A DNA stretch of 64,000 nt, taken from positions 311,010-375,009 of the forward strand of contig CP051235.1 in assembly GCA_017794705.1 (NCBI GenBank), written 5' to 3'. Both the position numbers and the translations under genes were made by a program. The DNA is from Devosia sp. (GTDB taxonomy: Bacteria > Pseudomonadota > Alphaproteobacteria > Rhizobiales > Devosiaceae). Each line of letters starts with the position of its first letter. Within the stretch, counting starts at the first letter, position 1. Under the pieces are notes generated by a model. That model saw only the letters and a program-made list of their open reading frames with translations, was not told where the DNA came from and ran no database searches. This document shows, one piece after another, positions 26,436 to 38,620 of the stretch.

Positions 26436-29195
26436 CTATTCTTCCGCCGGTCCTTCGTCGTCTGCGCCGGGCGCCTCATCAGTGATGTCATCACCGTTCT
26501 CGTCATCTTCCTCGTCAGGCTCGGAGATGCCTTCGACGGACACGACTTTCTCGTCTTCCGCAGTGTTGAGAATCGTGACGCCCTGGGTCGAGCGGCCTGC
26601 GATCCTGATGCCGTCGACCGGCACACGGATGAGTTTTCCTGCGTTGGTGACAAGCATGATCTGATCGTCATGTTCGACGGGGAACGAGGCCACGATCGGA
26701 CCATTCTTTTTGGTGATGGCCATGGCGGCAATGCCTTTGCCGCCGCGACCGGTGACCCGGTATTCATAGCTTGACGTGCGTTTGCCAAACCCGTTCTCCG
26801 AAACGGCAAGCACAAACTGCTCGGCTGCACCCATTTCCGCGTAGCGTTCCTGAGACAGGTCACCGGCTTCGGCTTCCAGTTCCACCTCGGCATCATCGGT
26901 TTCGCCCCGCATCGCCCGGCTCTTCTTGAGATAGGCGGAACGTTCTTCCGGCGTCGCTTCAAAATGCCGAAGGATAGCCATGGAGATGATGGTGTCGTTC
27001 TCGGCGAGATTTATGCCGCGGACGCCCATTGAGTTGCGGCTTTGGAAAACGCGCACGTCGTCCACATTGAAACGGATCGCCTGACCGTTTGCCGTGGTGA
27101 GCAACACATCGTCATCTGACGAACAGGTTTCGACACCGACGATCCCCTCGCCGTCGTCGAGCTTCATGGCAATCTTGCCGTTGGCCCTGATCTCGGTGAA
27201 ATCGCCCAGCGAATTGCGGCGGACCGTGCCCCGCGTGGTGGTGAACATGATGTCGAGATCGGCCCAACTTGCTTCATCCTCGGGCATGGGCATGATCGAG
27301 GTGATGCGCTCTCCGGCCTCGAGCGGCAGCATGTTTATCAGTGCCTTGCCGCGGGCGTTTGGCGCTGCCTGCGGCAGCCGCCAGACCTTGAGCTTGTAGA
27401 CGATGCCGCGGGAGGAGAAGAACAGCACCGGTGTGTGCGTGTTGGCGACGAACAGGCGTGCCACGAAATCCTCGTCGCGCATGGCCATGCCTGAGCGGCC
27501 CTTGCCGCCGCGCCGTTGCGCCCGGTAGGTCGAGAGCGGTACGCGCTTGATGTAGCCGCCGTGGGTGACCGTGACCACCATGTCTTCGCGGGCGATGAGG
27601 TCTTCATCTTCAACGTCGGCCGCGTAGTCAGTGATTTCGGTCTTGCGGGGCGTGGAGAACTGGTCGCGGACTGAAATCAGTTCCTCGCGGATGATTTCCT
27701 CGATCCGCTCCCTCGATCGCAGGATATCCAGATAGTCGGAAATCTGGTCGCCCAGTCCGTGCATTTCGTCGCCAATTTCGTCGCGGCCAAGCGCGGTCAG
27801 GCGGGCCAGACGCAGATCGAGAATGGCGCGGGCCTGCTCGTCGGAGAGCTTGAACGTACCGTCGGCATTCACCTTGTGACGCGGGTCGTCGATCAATTCA
27901 ATCAGCGGCTTGACGTCGGCGGCGGGCCAGTCTCGCTCCAGGAGTTGGGCGCGGGCCGTGGCCGGATCAGGCGCGTTTCGGATCAGGCGAATGACTTCGT
28001 CGACGTTGGCTACGGCGACGGCGAGGCCGACCAGAACGTGGGCGCGGTCGCGGGCCTTGCCGAGAAGGAAGCGCGCACGGCGGGTGACAACGACCTGACG
28101 GAACTCGATGAAGGCGGCGAGCATTTCACGCAGGCCCATGAGTTCGGGCTTGCCGCCGTTCAAAGCAACGAAGTTGCAGCCAAACGAGGATTGCAGCGCG
28201 GTGAACCGATAGAGCTGGTTGAGGACCACATCGGCCATGGCATCGCGCTTGATTTCGATGACGACACGCATGCCGTGCCGGTCGCTTTCATCGCGGATGT
28301 CGGAGATGCCTTCGATGCGCTTTTCGCGGACCAGATCGGCGATCTTTTCGATCATCGTGGCCTTGTTCACCTGATAGGGAATCTCGGTGATGATCAGGGC
28401 TTCACGTTCCTTGCGGATTTCCTCAACCGCCACCCGTCCGCGAACGAGAACGGAGCCGCGGCCGGTTTCATAGGCAGAGCGAATGCCGGCGCGGCCCAGA
28501 ATAATGCCACCTGTGGGGAAGTCCGGGCCGGGCATTACTTCGAGCAGTTCATCGACCGTGATGCCGGGATTGGACAACATGGCCAGGGTGGCGTCGATTA
28601 CCTCGCCGAGATTGTGGCTGGGGATATTGGTCGCCATGCCGACTGCAATGCCACCGGCGCCGTTGACCAGCAGGTTGGGAAACTTTGCGGGAAGGACCGA
28701 GGGTTCCTGAACAGAGCCGTCGTAGTTGTCCTTGAAATCGACAGTGTCCTTGTCGAGGTCGTCCAGCATGGTGCTGGTGACCTTTTCCATGCGGGATTCG
28801 GTGTAGCGCATCGCCGCCGGCATATCGCCGTCGACGGAGCCGAAATTGCCTTGCCCTTCGATCAGCGGCACGCGCATGGAGAAGTCCTGCGCCATGCGGA
28901 CCAACGACATGTAAATCGCGCTGTCGCCGTGCGGATGGTACTTACCCATGGCCTCACCCACGACCACGGCCGATTTGCGGAACGGCTTGGTGTGGTCAAA
29001 GCCCAACTGATGCATGGAATAAAGAATGCGGCGGTGCACAGGTTTCAGCCCGTCGCGCACGTCTGGCAGCGCCCGGCTGACGATCACGCTCATGGCGTAA
29101 TCGAGGTAGGATTTCCGCATCTCGTCAGAGATCCAGACCGGCTCGATATCGGACGGATCGAAGGTCTCTTCGGGCGTTTCTGGCGTGTCGGTCAC
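26436..29195 (-). CDS. gyrA: DNA gyrase subunit A
   Basis: Breakage-reunion subunit of gyrase, 919 residues, starting at a GTG. The N-terminal signature [20 protein letters not shown] is at residues 29-48 and the catalytic tyrosine is Tyr131 (AAMRYTESR). The quinolone-determining segment reads [17 protein letters not shown]: Ser92 corresponds to E. coli Ser83, but Met96 occupies the Asp87 position. The C-terminal beta-pinwheel contains the GyrA box QRRGGKG. A charged insertion ([16 protein letters not shown]) precedes the last blades, and a very acidic tail ends the protein. It heads the minus-strand gene run and diverges from the RND exporter across 242 nt. Confidence 0.98.
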   Translation of the reverse strand: MTDTPETPEETFDPSDIEPVWISDEMRKSYLDYAMSVIVSRALPDVRDGLKPVHRRILYSMHQLGFDHTKPFRKSAVVVGEAMGKYHPHGDSAIYMSLVRMAQDFSMRVPLIEGQGNFGSVDGDMPAAMRYTESRMEKVTSTMLDDLDKDTVDFKDNYDGSVQEPSVLPAKFPNLLVNGAGGIAVGMATNIPSHNLGEVIDATLAMLSNPGITVDELLEVMPGPDFPTGGIILGRAGIRSAYETGRGSVLVRGRVAVEEIRKEREALIITEIPYQVNKATMIEKIADLVREKRIEGISDIRDESDRHGMRVVIEIKRDAMADVVLNQLYRFTALQSSFGCNFVALNGGKPELMGLREMLAAFIEFRQVVVTRRARFLLGKARDRAHVLVGLAVAVANVDEVIRLIRNAPDPATARAQLLERDWPAADVKPLIELIDDPRHKVNADGTFKLSDEQARAILDLRLARLTALGRDEIGDEMHGLGDQISDYLDILRSRERIEEIIREELISVRDQFSTPRKTEITDYAADVEDEDLIAREDMVVTVTHGGYIKRVPLSTYRAQRRGGKGRSGMAMRDEDFVARLFVANTHTPVLFFSSRGIVYKLKVWRLPQAAPNARGKALINMLPLEAGERITSIMPMPEDEASWADLDIMFTTTRGTVRRNSLGDFTEIRANGKIAMKLDDGEGIVGVETCSSDDDVLLTTANGQAIRFNVDDVRVFQSRNSMGVRGINLAENDTIISMAILRHFEATPEERSAYLKKSRAMRGETDDAEVELEAEAGDLSQERYAEMGAAEQFVLAVSENGFGKRTSSYEYRVTGRGGKGIAAMAITKKNGPIVASFPVEHDDQIMLVTNAGKLIRVPVDGIRIAGRSTQGVTILNTAEDEKVVSVEGISEPDEEDDENGDDITDEAPGADDEGPAEE

Positions 29196-29437
29196 GTAGG
29201 CAATTCTCGGATGGTTAGACTCATTTGATTTCTATTTGATTCCGCACCCTGAAGCCATGCTTTGCGGGCACTTATCCGCCCCTCTTCATCGCCCGATTCC
29301 GGGGCTTTCAGTCAGTGCGCCGGTGCCCGTTCGTTCACCATTGAACGGCAAAATCCGGGCGGGCGGGACCGTGTTACTGGACGCAAGAGGACCAAACCCT
29401 TAGAAAACCGGCGATAAGCGTTGAAGGGGAATGATTC

Positions 29438-31711
29438 TTGTCGATTGGTTTTGGAATTGAACGCCTCGGAATTCTGGCACTAAGGTTTCCGAGGGCGGCG
29501 GGTCTCCTCGTCATTCTTTTCACCATATTGTGCATGTCGGCGCTGCCGCGCGCTTCCGTAGATGGTGATCTTTTGCGAATCTACAACAATTCCGGCGAGA
29601 TGTATGACCGCTACCGTGACCTTTCGGATACGTTCGGCACTTTCGACAATGACCTTTACCTGCTGGTCAATTCGTCTCAGCTGACTGACCCCGAGGTCCT
29701 GGAGACACTTCGCGAGCTCGCCTTTGATATTGAATTGAATGACTACACGGTCGGCACGCTCTCGCCTTTTTCCCTCCGCAAACCGGCTGAAAACAACCAG
29801 ACGCTGCCAGCGGTGCCGGAGAACATGGCTTCCGCCGAAGAGGTTGAGCGCGAACTGACGAACCTGCGCGAGACCGACCCGTTGATGGGCAACCTGATCA
29901 CCGGCGACCTTTCAGGTCTGGTGATGATCATGTTCCCGGATTCGGAACTGACGCGCGGCCAGGGCGAGCGCGACATGGTGGCCAGCGTCCAGGAGACGGT
30001 GGACCGCTACCAGTCCGACATCATCAACATTGAACTCACAGGCTCGGCGATCTGGAAGAACGAGATGCTGGATGCCAGCACAGCGGACCAGATCAAGTTC
30101 TCCGGCTACGGGTTCATCATCGGGTTCCTGACGGCGCTTCTGAGCTTCCGGTCTTTCTGGGGGGCGGTGCTGGCGACGCTCACGCCCGGTGTGTCGGTGA
30201 TCTGGGTGTCGGGTGTGGTGATCCTGCTGTTCGGGTCATTCACCTTCCTGACCGTCATCGTGACAACGCTGGTGATGGTGATTGCCTTTGCGGAAAGCAT
30301 GTTCTTCTGTTTCACTTGGATGCGATTGTGGCGGGACGGGATGGAGCCCAACGAGGCCGTGCGGGAGACCGTGCTTCGGGTCAGCCCGGCCTGCGCCCTC
30401 ACCTCGCTGACCACGATGATTGCCTTTGCATCGCTTTACGTGACCCAGGGTCAAGGCATTCGCGAATTCGCCGTTGCCGGCATCATTTCGGTCATCGTCG
30501 CCTATGTGACGCTGGTCACCTTCCTGCCGCTGGCCCTCAAGCTGGCCCTGCGGCTTGGGTTCAAGAACCCGCGCACGCCGAGCGTGGCGCTGACTGCGCC
30601 CATTCCGGTTGCGCAGTTCATGACCAGCAAGTTCCGCCTGCCGCTGGCGATCGGCGGTATTGCGCTGACCTTGCTCTTGTTCATCCCGCACAATCTCTTG
30701 CAGCCGCGATTTTCGTTTCAGGATTTCCTGCCTGCGGATTCGGCGTCCCTTGATGTTGCGGAACAGATCGACAGCGGTGTGGGCGGGGTTTCTCCTGTCT
30801 ATGTTCGGGTGCCGCTGAATCAGGGCATGGAGGACGTGGGCGACGCCGATTATCAAATGATCGAGACGGTGCACCAGATCGTCGAGAACAATATCGGCCG
30901 GCTGGAGGGTGACCCGGCGCTCGGCGAAGGCAAGGTGATTTCGGCTGCCAGCTTTGGCCACTACGCGGATTCCGGCTTCAGCCGCGACCAGATCTTCAAT
31001 GCGGTCGGACCTTTCCTCAAACGCCGCTTCGTCACCGATGAAGGGGATCACGCGCTGGTCACGGGCTTTCTGCCGACCATCATTTCTTCCAGCCAGCTGC
31101 GTGACTTCGTGGAGAATACGGACCGCGAACTGGCCGAAGCCCAGATCGAGGGCGCGCAGGTTTCCGGGTTCCGGGTGCTGACTTCATTTGCCAGCGTCGA
31201 CATGATCCGCAGCCTGCAGCAGGGGCTGACCATTGCGGTGTTTGTGTCGATCTTCATCATCGGCGTGGCATTTCGCTCGTGGAAGGTCGCTCTGGTCTCG
31301 TTCGTTCCGAATATCCTGCCGATCCTGGGGACCGAGCTGTTCCTGTACATAACCGATGCCGGGCTGCAGTTGACTACGGTGATCGCGCTGACGATTGCAT
31401 TCGGTATCGCGGTGGATGACACGATCCACTTCCTGGCGAACTACCGACGTGCGCGCTTGAACGGGCTCGAACACGATGAGGCCGTGGTACGCGCGCTTGA
31501 TCGGGTCGGTCCGGCGCTGGTTGCGACCACGCTGATTCTTTGTGCGGGCACCGTGATCGTGGCCTTCTCGGCGCTGCCGCAGGTCGCCCTATTTGGGACA
31601 CTAACGGTGCTCACGCTGCTACTGGCTTTGCTCGGAGATTTATTTATTCTCCCCGCGCTGCTCTTCGCCGGGGGGCGATTCTTTCATGCTCTAGGAGGCA
31701 TCCGAAAATGA
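29438..31711 (+). CDS. RND superfamily / MMPL-type exporter
   Basis: A 757-residue inner-membrane protein starting at TTG with AGGGGA about 8 nt upstream. Two repeats each have a first helix, a periplasmic loop domain (about 45-210 and 425-590) and a five-helix bundle. The second bundle holds IAFGIAVDDTIHFLANYRRA, typical of the RND/SSD fold, with Asp residues that could carry protons. It is the short, MMPL/HpnN-like type rather than an AcrB-type drug pump, and no membrane-fusion or outer-membrane partner gene is adjacent. Relatives move hydrophobic lipids. Its stop overlaps the ATG of a small secreted-protein gene (ATGA), suggesting the two work together. Confidence 0.85.
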   Translation: MSIGFGIERLGILALRFPRAAGLLVILFTILCMSALPRASVDGDLLRIYNNSGEMYDRYRDLSDTFGTFDNDLYLLVNSSQLTDPEVLETLRELAFDIELNDYTVGTLSPFSLRKPAENNQTLPAVPENMASAEEVERELTNLRETDPLMGNLITGDLSGLVMIMFPDSELTRGQGERDMVASVQETVDRYQSDIINIELTGSAIWKNEMLDASTADQIKFSGYGFIIGFLTALLSFRSFWGAVLATLTPGVSVIWVSGVVILLFGSFTFLTVIVTTLVMVIAFAESMFFCFTWMRLWRDGMEPNEAVRETVLRVSPACALTSLTTMIAFASLYVTQGQGIREFAVAGIISVIVAYVTLVTFLPLALKLALRLGFKNPRTPSVALTAPIPVAQFMTSKFRLPLAIGGIALTLLLFIPHNLLQPRFSFQDFLPADSASLDVAEQIDSGVGGVSPVYVRVPLNQGMEDVGDADYQMIETVHQIVENNIGRLEGDPALGEGKVISAASFGHYADSGFSRDQIFNAVGPFLKRRFVTDEGDHALVTGFLPTIISSSQLRDFVENTDRELAEAQIEGAQVSGFRVLTSFASVDMIRSLQQGLTIAVFVSIFIIGVAFRSWKVALVSFVPNILPILGTELFLYITDAGLQLTTVIALTIAFGIAVDDTIHFLANYRRARLNGLEHDEAVVRALDRVGPALVATTLILCAGTVIVAFSALPQVALFGTLTVLTLLLALLGDLFILPALLFAGGRFFHALGGIRK

Positions 31712-32235
31712 CATCTATCCGGGCAAATGCTCGCCCTTTCATTGCGGCAGTTGCTGTTGCGGCTGCGTTGGTATCCGGTACACCCTCTATGGCCGCGCAG
31801 GCCGATCTCGATCTTATCCAGTCCTATGTCGGCGACTGGCGCGGCAGCGGCAGCATGACGTCGGCCGAAGGCAATACGGAGACGGTGCGCTGCACGCTGG
31901 GCGTTACCCGGTCCACAGCGGAAAAGATCAACTTCCGCGGGCGCTGCGCGCTGGCCGGGGCAAACCTGGCAATGAACGGCACAATGGCCTACATCTCGGC
32001 CAGCAACCGTTATGAAGCCGTCTTGACGTCGAACACTTCCTTTTCCGGCAATGCCATCGGCCGCCGCAGCGGTCGTACCATCACGTTCAACATTACGGGC
32101 ACCGATGCCAATGGGAACCCGTCGAACGTCCGCGCCGGTTTCGGCTTGTCCGGCGACAATATCAGCGTTGATTTCTCTGTGACCAATGCGGACGGGTCGC
32201 GCATACGTGCGCAGGTTCCATTCAACCGCGAGTAG
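31708..32235 (+). CDS. Small secreted beta-rich protein coupled to RND exporter
   Basis: I do not recognise a named family. From the ATG at 31708, preceded by AGGAGG 7-8 nt upstream, the product has 175 residues with a signal peptide of about 31 residues ending SMAAQ. The mature part begins LIQSYVGDWRGSGSM, a GxWxGxG-type opening seen in lipocalin- and nitrobindin-like barrels, followed by repeated beta-strand patterns (NFRGRCALAGANLAMNGTMA, SGRTITFNITG, SVDFSVTNADG). Two cysteines (RCTLG, RCALA) could pair. It overlaps the RND gene by 4 nt and is followed by a strong terminator. A periplasmic carrier for the exporter cargo is an inference. Confidence 0.78.
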   Translation: MTSIRANARPFIAAVAVAAALVSGTPSMAAQADLDLIQSYVGDWRGSGSMTSAEGNTETVRCTLGVTRSTAEKINFRGRCALAGANLAMNGTMAYISASNRYEAVLTSNTSFSGNAIGRRSGRTITFNITGTDANGNPSNVRAGFGLSGDNISVDFSVTNADGSRIRAQVPFNRE

Positions 32236-32254
32236 TTTGCAGGATTCGGCACAA

Positions 32255-32281
32255 AAAAAGGCGGCCCTGAGCCGCCTTTTT
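32255..32281. terminator. Bidirectional intrinsic terminator
   Basis: An 11-bp perfect stem: AAAAAGGCGGC (32255-32265), loop CCTGA, GCCGCCTTTTT (32271-32281). The A- and T-runs on either side let it work on both strands, serving the RND/secreted-protein operon and the convergent ssb gene. Confidence 0.93.
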
Positions 32282-32299
32282 CGTTGTGTTGGTTTGACT

Positions 32300-32767
32300 T
32301 CAGAACGGAATGTCGTCGTCGGCGCCGCCGGCATCAAAGGCGGGCGCCTTTTCGGAGGGCCGGCTGCTGCCGCCACTACGGGCCGGAGCCGACCCGGAGA
32401 AACTGCTGTCGCCCTCATTGCGGCCATCGAGCATGGTCAGGGCTGAATTGAACCCCTGTAAAACCACTTCGGTTGTGTACTGATCCTGACCATCACGTTC
32501 CCACTTGCGGGTCTGCAGCTGCCCTTCGATGTAGACCTTGGAGCCCTTGCGCAGATATTGCTCGGCGATGCGTGCCAGACCCTCGTTGAAAATGACCACG
32601 CGATGCCACTCGGTGCGCTCGCGACGTTCGCCGGAATTGCGGTCACGCCAGCTTTCCGAGGTTGCCACGCGGAGATTGGCGATCGGCCGCCCGTCCTGCG
32701 TCTGCCGGATTTCGGGATCCGCCCCCAGATTGCCGATCAGAATGACCTTGTTGACGCTGCCTGCCAT
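32300..32767 (-). CDS. ssb: Single-stranded DNA-binding protein Ssb
   Basis: A 155-residue SSB. The N-terminal OB-fold runs to about residue 110, with [43 protein letters not shown] and [17 protein letters not shown] Gly/Ser-rich linker follows, ending in the conserved acidic partner-binding tip DDIPF. It binds single-stranded DNA in replication and repair. A LexA-type box lies about 125 nt upstream (32891-32905), so SOS induction is likely. In many proteobacteria ssb directly faces uvrA; here an AlkB-like gene lies between. Confidence 0.97.
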   Translation of the reverse strand: MAGSVNKVILIGNLGADPEIRQTQDGRPIANLRVATSESWRDRNSGERRERTEWHRVVIFNEGLARIAEQYLRKGSKVYIEGQLQTRKWERDGQDQYTTEVVLQGFNSALTMLDGRNEGDSSFSGSAPARSGGSSRPSEKAPAFDAGGADDDIPF

Positions 32768-32890
32768 CTCGATTTCCTTTCCGGCAATTGCTTGCCGTTC
32801 AAAATAGTTCGCCTGTCATTAGGCCGGTGGACCAGTCATGTCTGTGGCAAACTGGCACTCTTCCACAGGCCGCGCGGCAAAATCTCGTTT

Positions 32891-32905
32891 GTTCATATTA
32901 TGTTC
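32891..32905. promoter_or_regulatory. LexA-type box between ssb and alkB-like gene
   Basis: The sequence GTTC-ATATTAT-GTTC exactly fits the alphaproteobacterial SOS box GTTC-N7-GTTC. It lies about equally far (125 nt) from the ssb start on the minus strand and the AlkB-like start on the plus strand, so it could control either or both. Confidence 0.75.
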
Positions 32906-33029
32906 TCATTCAAAGTCAAGTTTTCAAGCCATTTGCCCGGTTCGGACGCGCAATTTTTTGAGTGCAGAAATGGTTCAATCTCTCAAACTTATGTGTATGT
33001 ATACGCTGGAATTGACGCACCGGGCTCCA

Positions 33030-34214
33030 ATGACGACGCAACCTGAAGAGATCAAGCCGCGCTGGCCGTTTCTGGCGACCCGCTGGGCGAATACCATTCG
33101 CTACTCCCTGATGAACATCTTCATTCTGGTGTGCACCTACACGCTGGCAATGGGCGGGTACTGGATGTGGTTCGGGCTGTGTTCGACCTTCATCATCATC
33201 GGGTATGTCGAGGAGTTGATGGGAGACGCCGGTGACAAGGAATTGATGCCGCCCATTTGGTATATGAACCTGATGTTGTGGCTGACGCTGCCACTGCTTT
33301 TGCTCGCCACTCTTGTGGCGTTGAACGTGATCGGCGACGGCAAGCCGTGGTTGGATGTGTTCGTCTCGTTCTTCGGAATTGATCCGGACGCGGCGCGGGC
33401 GAGAACCAGCTGGTATCCTGCGACTGGCGGGCTTGCCAGCCTGGGGATGCTCTACGGGCTCGGCGGGATCAACGTCGCCCATGAGCTGGTGCATCGCACT
33501 GACAAGCTGTTTGATTTGCTCGTAGGGCGCTGGCTGCTTTCATTCACCTGGGATACGGGATTTTCGATCGAGCATGTTTATGGGCATCACCGCAATGTTG
33601 GCACGCCGCTTGATCCGGCAACCGCCAAGCGTGGCGAATATGTCTTCGCGTTCGTGGTGCGCTCGACCTGGGGGCAGTTGGTATCCGCCTACCAGTTCGA
33701 AAAGGAGCGTCTTGCCCGCAAGAACATCCCCAACCTGCCGTGGAACAACCGGTTCTGGCGCGGCCAGATGATGACGGCCTGCGTTGTGGCGCTTTATACC
33801 TATATGGTCGGGCCGTGGGGCATTTTGCTCAGCCTGTTTGCCGGTGCCATCGGCAAGATCTATCTCGAAATCGTCAATTACGTGGAGCACTACGGGCTGG
33901 TGCGCATTCCCGGTACGCGCGTTGAGCCCCGGCACTCGTGGGACAGTTATCGTCGGCTATCTACCGGGATGACCTACAATCTGCCGCTGCACTCATTTCA
34001 CCATCGCTATGCCACCCGCCCCTTCTGGGAATTGCAGCACTCAACCGGGCAGGCGCCGATGATGCCCATGGGCTATATGCCGATGATTTTGTGCTCGTTC
34101 TGGCCGCCACTCTGGCGCCGTCTGGTCGATCCGCTGCTGGCAGACTGGGACAGCCGCCTTGCCAGCCCGGACGAGCGTGCCTATCTGGAAGCCCGGGGCG
34201 AGTTGCGCGCCTGA
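33030..34214 (+). CDS. AlkB-type membrane diiron hydroxylase (alkane/xylene monooxygenase family)
   Basis: Integral-membrane non-heme diiron monooxygenase, predicted to hydroxylate terminal carbons of alkanes or similar hydrophobic substrates. I start at the ATG at 33030 (394 residues); in-frame ATGs 20-25 codons earlier are possible and no start has a clear ribosome-binding site. The histidine clusters are complete: HELVH (151-155), EHVYGHH (181-187), NYVEHYG (283-289) and HSFHH (321-325), with GTPLDPATAKRGEY after the second as in AlkB. About six transmembrane helices are visible. No rubredoxin or rubredoxin reductase gene is adjacent. It sits between ssb and uvrA, each with a LexA-type box. 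Confidence 0.9.
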   Translation: MTTQPEEIKPRWPFLATRWANTIRYSLMNIFILVCTYTLAMGGYWMWFGLCSTFIIIGYVEELMGDAGDKELMPPIWYMNLMLWLTLPLLLLATLVALNVIGDGKPWLDVFVSFFGIDPDAARARTSWYPATGGLASLGMLYGLGGINVAHELVHRTDKLFDLLVGRWLLSFTWDTGFSIEHVYGHHRNVGTPLDPATAKRGEYVFAFVVRSTWGQLVSAYQFEKERLARKNIPNLPWNNRFWRGQMMTACVVALYTYMVGPWGILLSLFAGAIGKIYLEIVNYVEHYGLVRIPGTRVEPRHSWDSYRRLSTGMTYNLPLHSFHHRYATRPFWELQHSTGQAPMMPMGYMPMILCSFWPPLWRRLVDPLLADWDSRLASPDERAYLEARGELRA

Positions 34215-34261
34215 CACCTGCTGACATTTTTCGACGCAATCAATTGTCAGATTGAGTGACG

Positions 34262-34288
34262 CCTGCTTGACGAAGGCAGGTTTGTTCT
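34262..34288 (+). terminator. Probable terminator of the alkB-like gene
   Basis: Stem CCTGCTT (34262-34268), loop GACGA, AGGCAGG (34274-34280) with one G-U pair, followed by TTTGTTCT. It lies 47 nt after the AlkB-like stop. The T-rich tail runs into the LexA-type box of uvrA. Confidence 0.65.
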
Positions 34289-34298
34289 ATCTATGTTC
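34284..34298. promoter_or_regulatory. LexA-type box upstream of uvrA
   Basis: The sequence GTTC-TATCTAT-GTTC exactly fits GTTC-N7-GTTC and lies about 80 nt upstream of the uvrA ATG, where a repressor site is expected for this classical SOS gene. Both half-sites and the spacer length match the other box at 32891. Confidence 0.85.
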
Positions 34299-34376
34299 CT
34301 TGTGGATTTCGTGGTTTTGCGGTTCTGGACCGTGCCCCGGATTTCACCATCACGGGACCGACTTCAGGACCTTCAA

Positions 34377-37271
<2,895 letters not shown>

Positions 37272-37424
37272 CCGACCCCGCGAGATTCGACCCGCAAAGG
37301 TGTGACGATTGTATGAATCCGCCATGCCCTGAACGCATAGCGCCTGTTCCGCTCACGGCCTAGCTCAGCAAACGAACCTGACTATTCTCCGGCTCGTCTT
37401 TGAACCTTGAAAGGGAATCCAAAG

Positions 37425-37616
37425 ATGTTTGTGAGAACCGTATGGAGACTAAGGCGGATGTTCGACGTGTCCGGTGCCCTGCGCGAAATGGATGTGCGGG
37501 TTGATCGCAGCAGCGACATTCTGGGTCTGGGAGGCGTTGACTTCTCGGACATGACCGAGGGTCACTTTGACCGCATCACAAGCAGCCGCCACACCCGGCG
37601 CCGCGTGGGGAAGTGA
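37425..37616 (+). CDS. Small basic protein of unknown function
   Basis: A 63-residue reading frame with AAGGGA 9 nt before its ATG. Its N-terminus is arginine-rich (MFVRTVWRLRRMFDVSGA), its centre is acidic (SSDILGLGGVDFSDMTEGHF) and its tail is basic (RHTRRRVGK). I do not recognise a family. The layout, a basic helix followed by a DIxGxxxxDxxDM-like segment, faintly recalls DUF1127 proteins, and a true DUF1127 gene lies 128 nt downstream on the same strand, but this is not enough to assign it. Confidence 0.5.
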   Translation: MFVRTVWRLRRMFDVSGALREMDVRVDRSSDILGLGGVDFSDMTEGHFDRITSSRHTRRRVGK

Positions 37617-37744
37617 TTGCAAATTCTTAACAATTTGTAACCGCCCGCCTTGCATCTGGTGCATGGGAGACTTGAGCAAAACACCCCTGCTCATCCCGAA
37701 CTAACCGACCTATATCGGTGTCGTCATAACAAAGGAGACACAAA

Positions 37745-37894
37745 ATGGATATTCGCAAGACCTTCCAGCGCTGGAACGCTTACCAGCAGACCGTGCGCGA
37801 ACTGAATGCTCTTGACCAGCGTTCGCTGAATGACCTCGGCATCAACCGTGCCGACATCAATCGCATCGCGCGCAACCATGCTGCCCAGATTTAA
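37745..37894 (+). CDS. DUF1127 small protein (YjiS-like)
   Basis: A 49-residue protein with AAGGAG 7 nt upstream of its ATG. The DUF1127 pattern is clear: a basic/aromatic N-terminal helix (TFQRWNAYQQTVRELNAL) and then LDQRSLNDLGINRADINRIA, matching the family consensus of L-x-D-x3-L-x-D-[IL]-G-[IL]-x-R-x-[DE]-I. Short family members in Agrobacterium and other alphaproteobacteria have been linked to RNA turnover and to phosphate, carbon or stress metabolism. A strong terminator follows 39 nt after the stop, so it is probably a short, abundant transcript. Confidence 0.9.
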   Translation: MDIRKTFQRWNAYQQTVRELNALDQRSLNDLGINRADINRIARNHAAQI

Positions 37895-37933
37895 GGCTGC
37901 ATCGGTTTCGGCCGCAACAACGACCGATTTTCG

Positions 37934-37973
37934 AACACCCGCGTTCTAAACGGAATGCGGGTGTTTCGTTTTT
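37934..37973 (+). terminator. Intrinsic terminator after the DUF1127 gene
   Basis: A 13-bp stem with one G-U pair: AACACCCGCGTTC (37934-37946), 6-nt loop, GAATGCGGGTGTT (37953-37965), followed by TCGTTTTT. Confidence 0.9.
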
Positions 37974-38047
37974 GGCTCCGGTCATGAAGCTTGACGGGCT
38001 GAAAACGGGCTGACTAACTTGCGTCCGGTTTTGATGAGGACGCACCA

Positions 38048-38608
38048 ATGACCGCCAAATTGAGCTCTTTCAGAGCAATCCTATCCGCCATCTGCATTCT
38101 GCTTTTTGCTGCGGCTGCGACGGCGCAGACGCCCATGATGGGCGCGCAAGTGCCGCTGACACCAGAAATTGTTGGCCAATTCATCGAATCTCATCCCGTA
38201 ATTCAGGAACGACTCGACACTTTTTCGGACGATTATGCTGCGCCGGAGGGCGATTCTCCTGCAGATGCTGTTGCCGCCTATATGACCTACCAGGCCGCGA
38301 GTGGCGAGCTTGATGCGCTGGTGGGCGAATATGGCTTCAGCAGTTTCATGGACTGGGTGCAGACCATGTCGGCCGTGGTAACGGCCTACACGTTCGTGCG
38401 CGAAGGCGGCGGGATGGATCAGGGCTTTCAGGACGCCATCGACCAGATCAACAGCAATCCCAACTTCACCGAAGAGCAGCGGCAGGCGATGATCGCGCAG
38501 ATGGCGGCGGCCATGCAATCGGTGGATGCGATGCGGCCCGATCAAGCAAACCTCGATGCAGTCGAACCCTTCAACGCGGAACTGGCGGTTCTTTTCGGGG
38601 ACGACTGA
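38048..38608 (+). CDS. Secreted helical protein of unknown function
   Basis: A 186-residue protein with a signal peptide of about 26 residues (CILLFAAAATAQ). The mature part is acidic and mostly helical: PEIVGQFIESHPVIQERLDT, ASGELDALVGEYGFSSFMDW, TEEQRQAMIAQMAAAMQSVD. It has no cysteines and no catalytic motif I recognise. The DALVGEYGFSSFMDWVQTMSAVV block is the most likely conserved core. ATGAGGA precedes the ATG. The gene converges on a GST gene 12 nt away and has its own promoter region after the DUF1127 terminator. Confidence 0.78.
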   Translation: MTAKLSSFRAILSAICILLFAAAATAQTPMMGAQVPLTPEIVGQFIESHPVIQERLDTFSDDYAAPEGDSPADAVAAYMTYQAASGELDALVGEYGFSSFMDWVQTMSAVVTAYTFVREGGGMDQGFQDAIDQINSNPNFTEEQRQAMIAQMAAAMQSVDAMRPDQANLDAVEPFNAELAVLFGDD

Positions 38609-38620
38609 AGGTAGCGACGA

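Noticed and set aside
27759-29228. A 489-codon plus-strand frame opposite gyrA
   Set aside because: It is antisense to a certain gyrA, with composition expected from high-GC shadow frames (His/Val/Asp/Gly-rich) and no family motif.
29334-29349. CGTTCA-CCAT-TGAACG inverted repeat between gyrA and the RND gene as a LexA site
   Set aside because: Half-sites are inverted with a 4-nt spacer, not the direct GTTC-N7-GTTC form seen before uvrA; it may bind some other regulator but cannot be assigned.
32793-32806. GTTC-N6-GTTC close to ssb as a second LexA box
   Set aside because: The spacer is 6 nt rather than 7, and an exact box exists at 32891.
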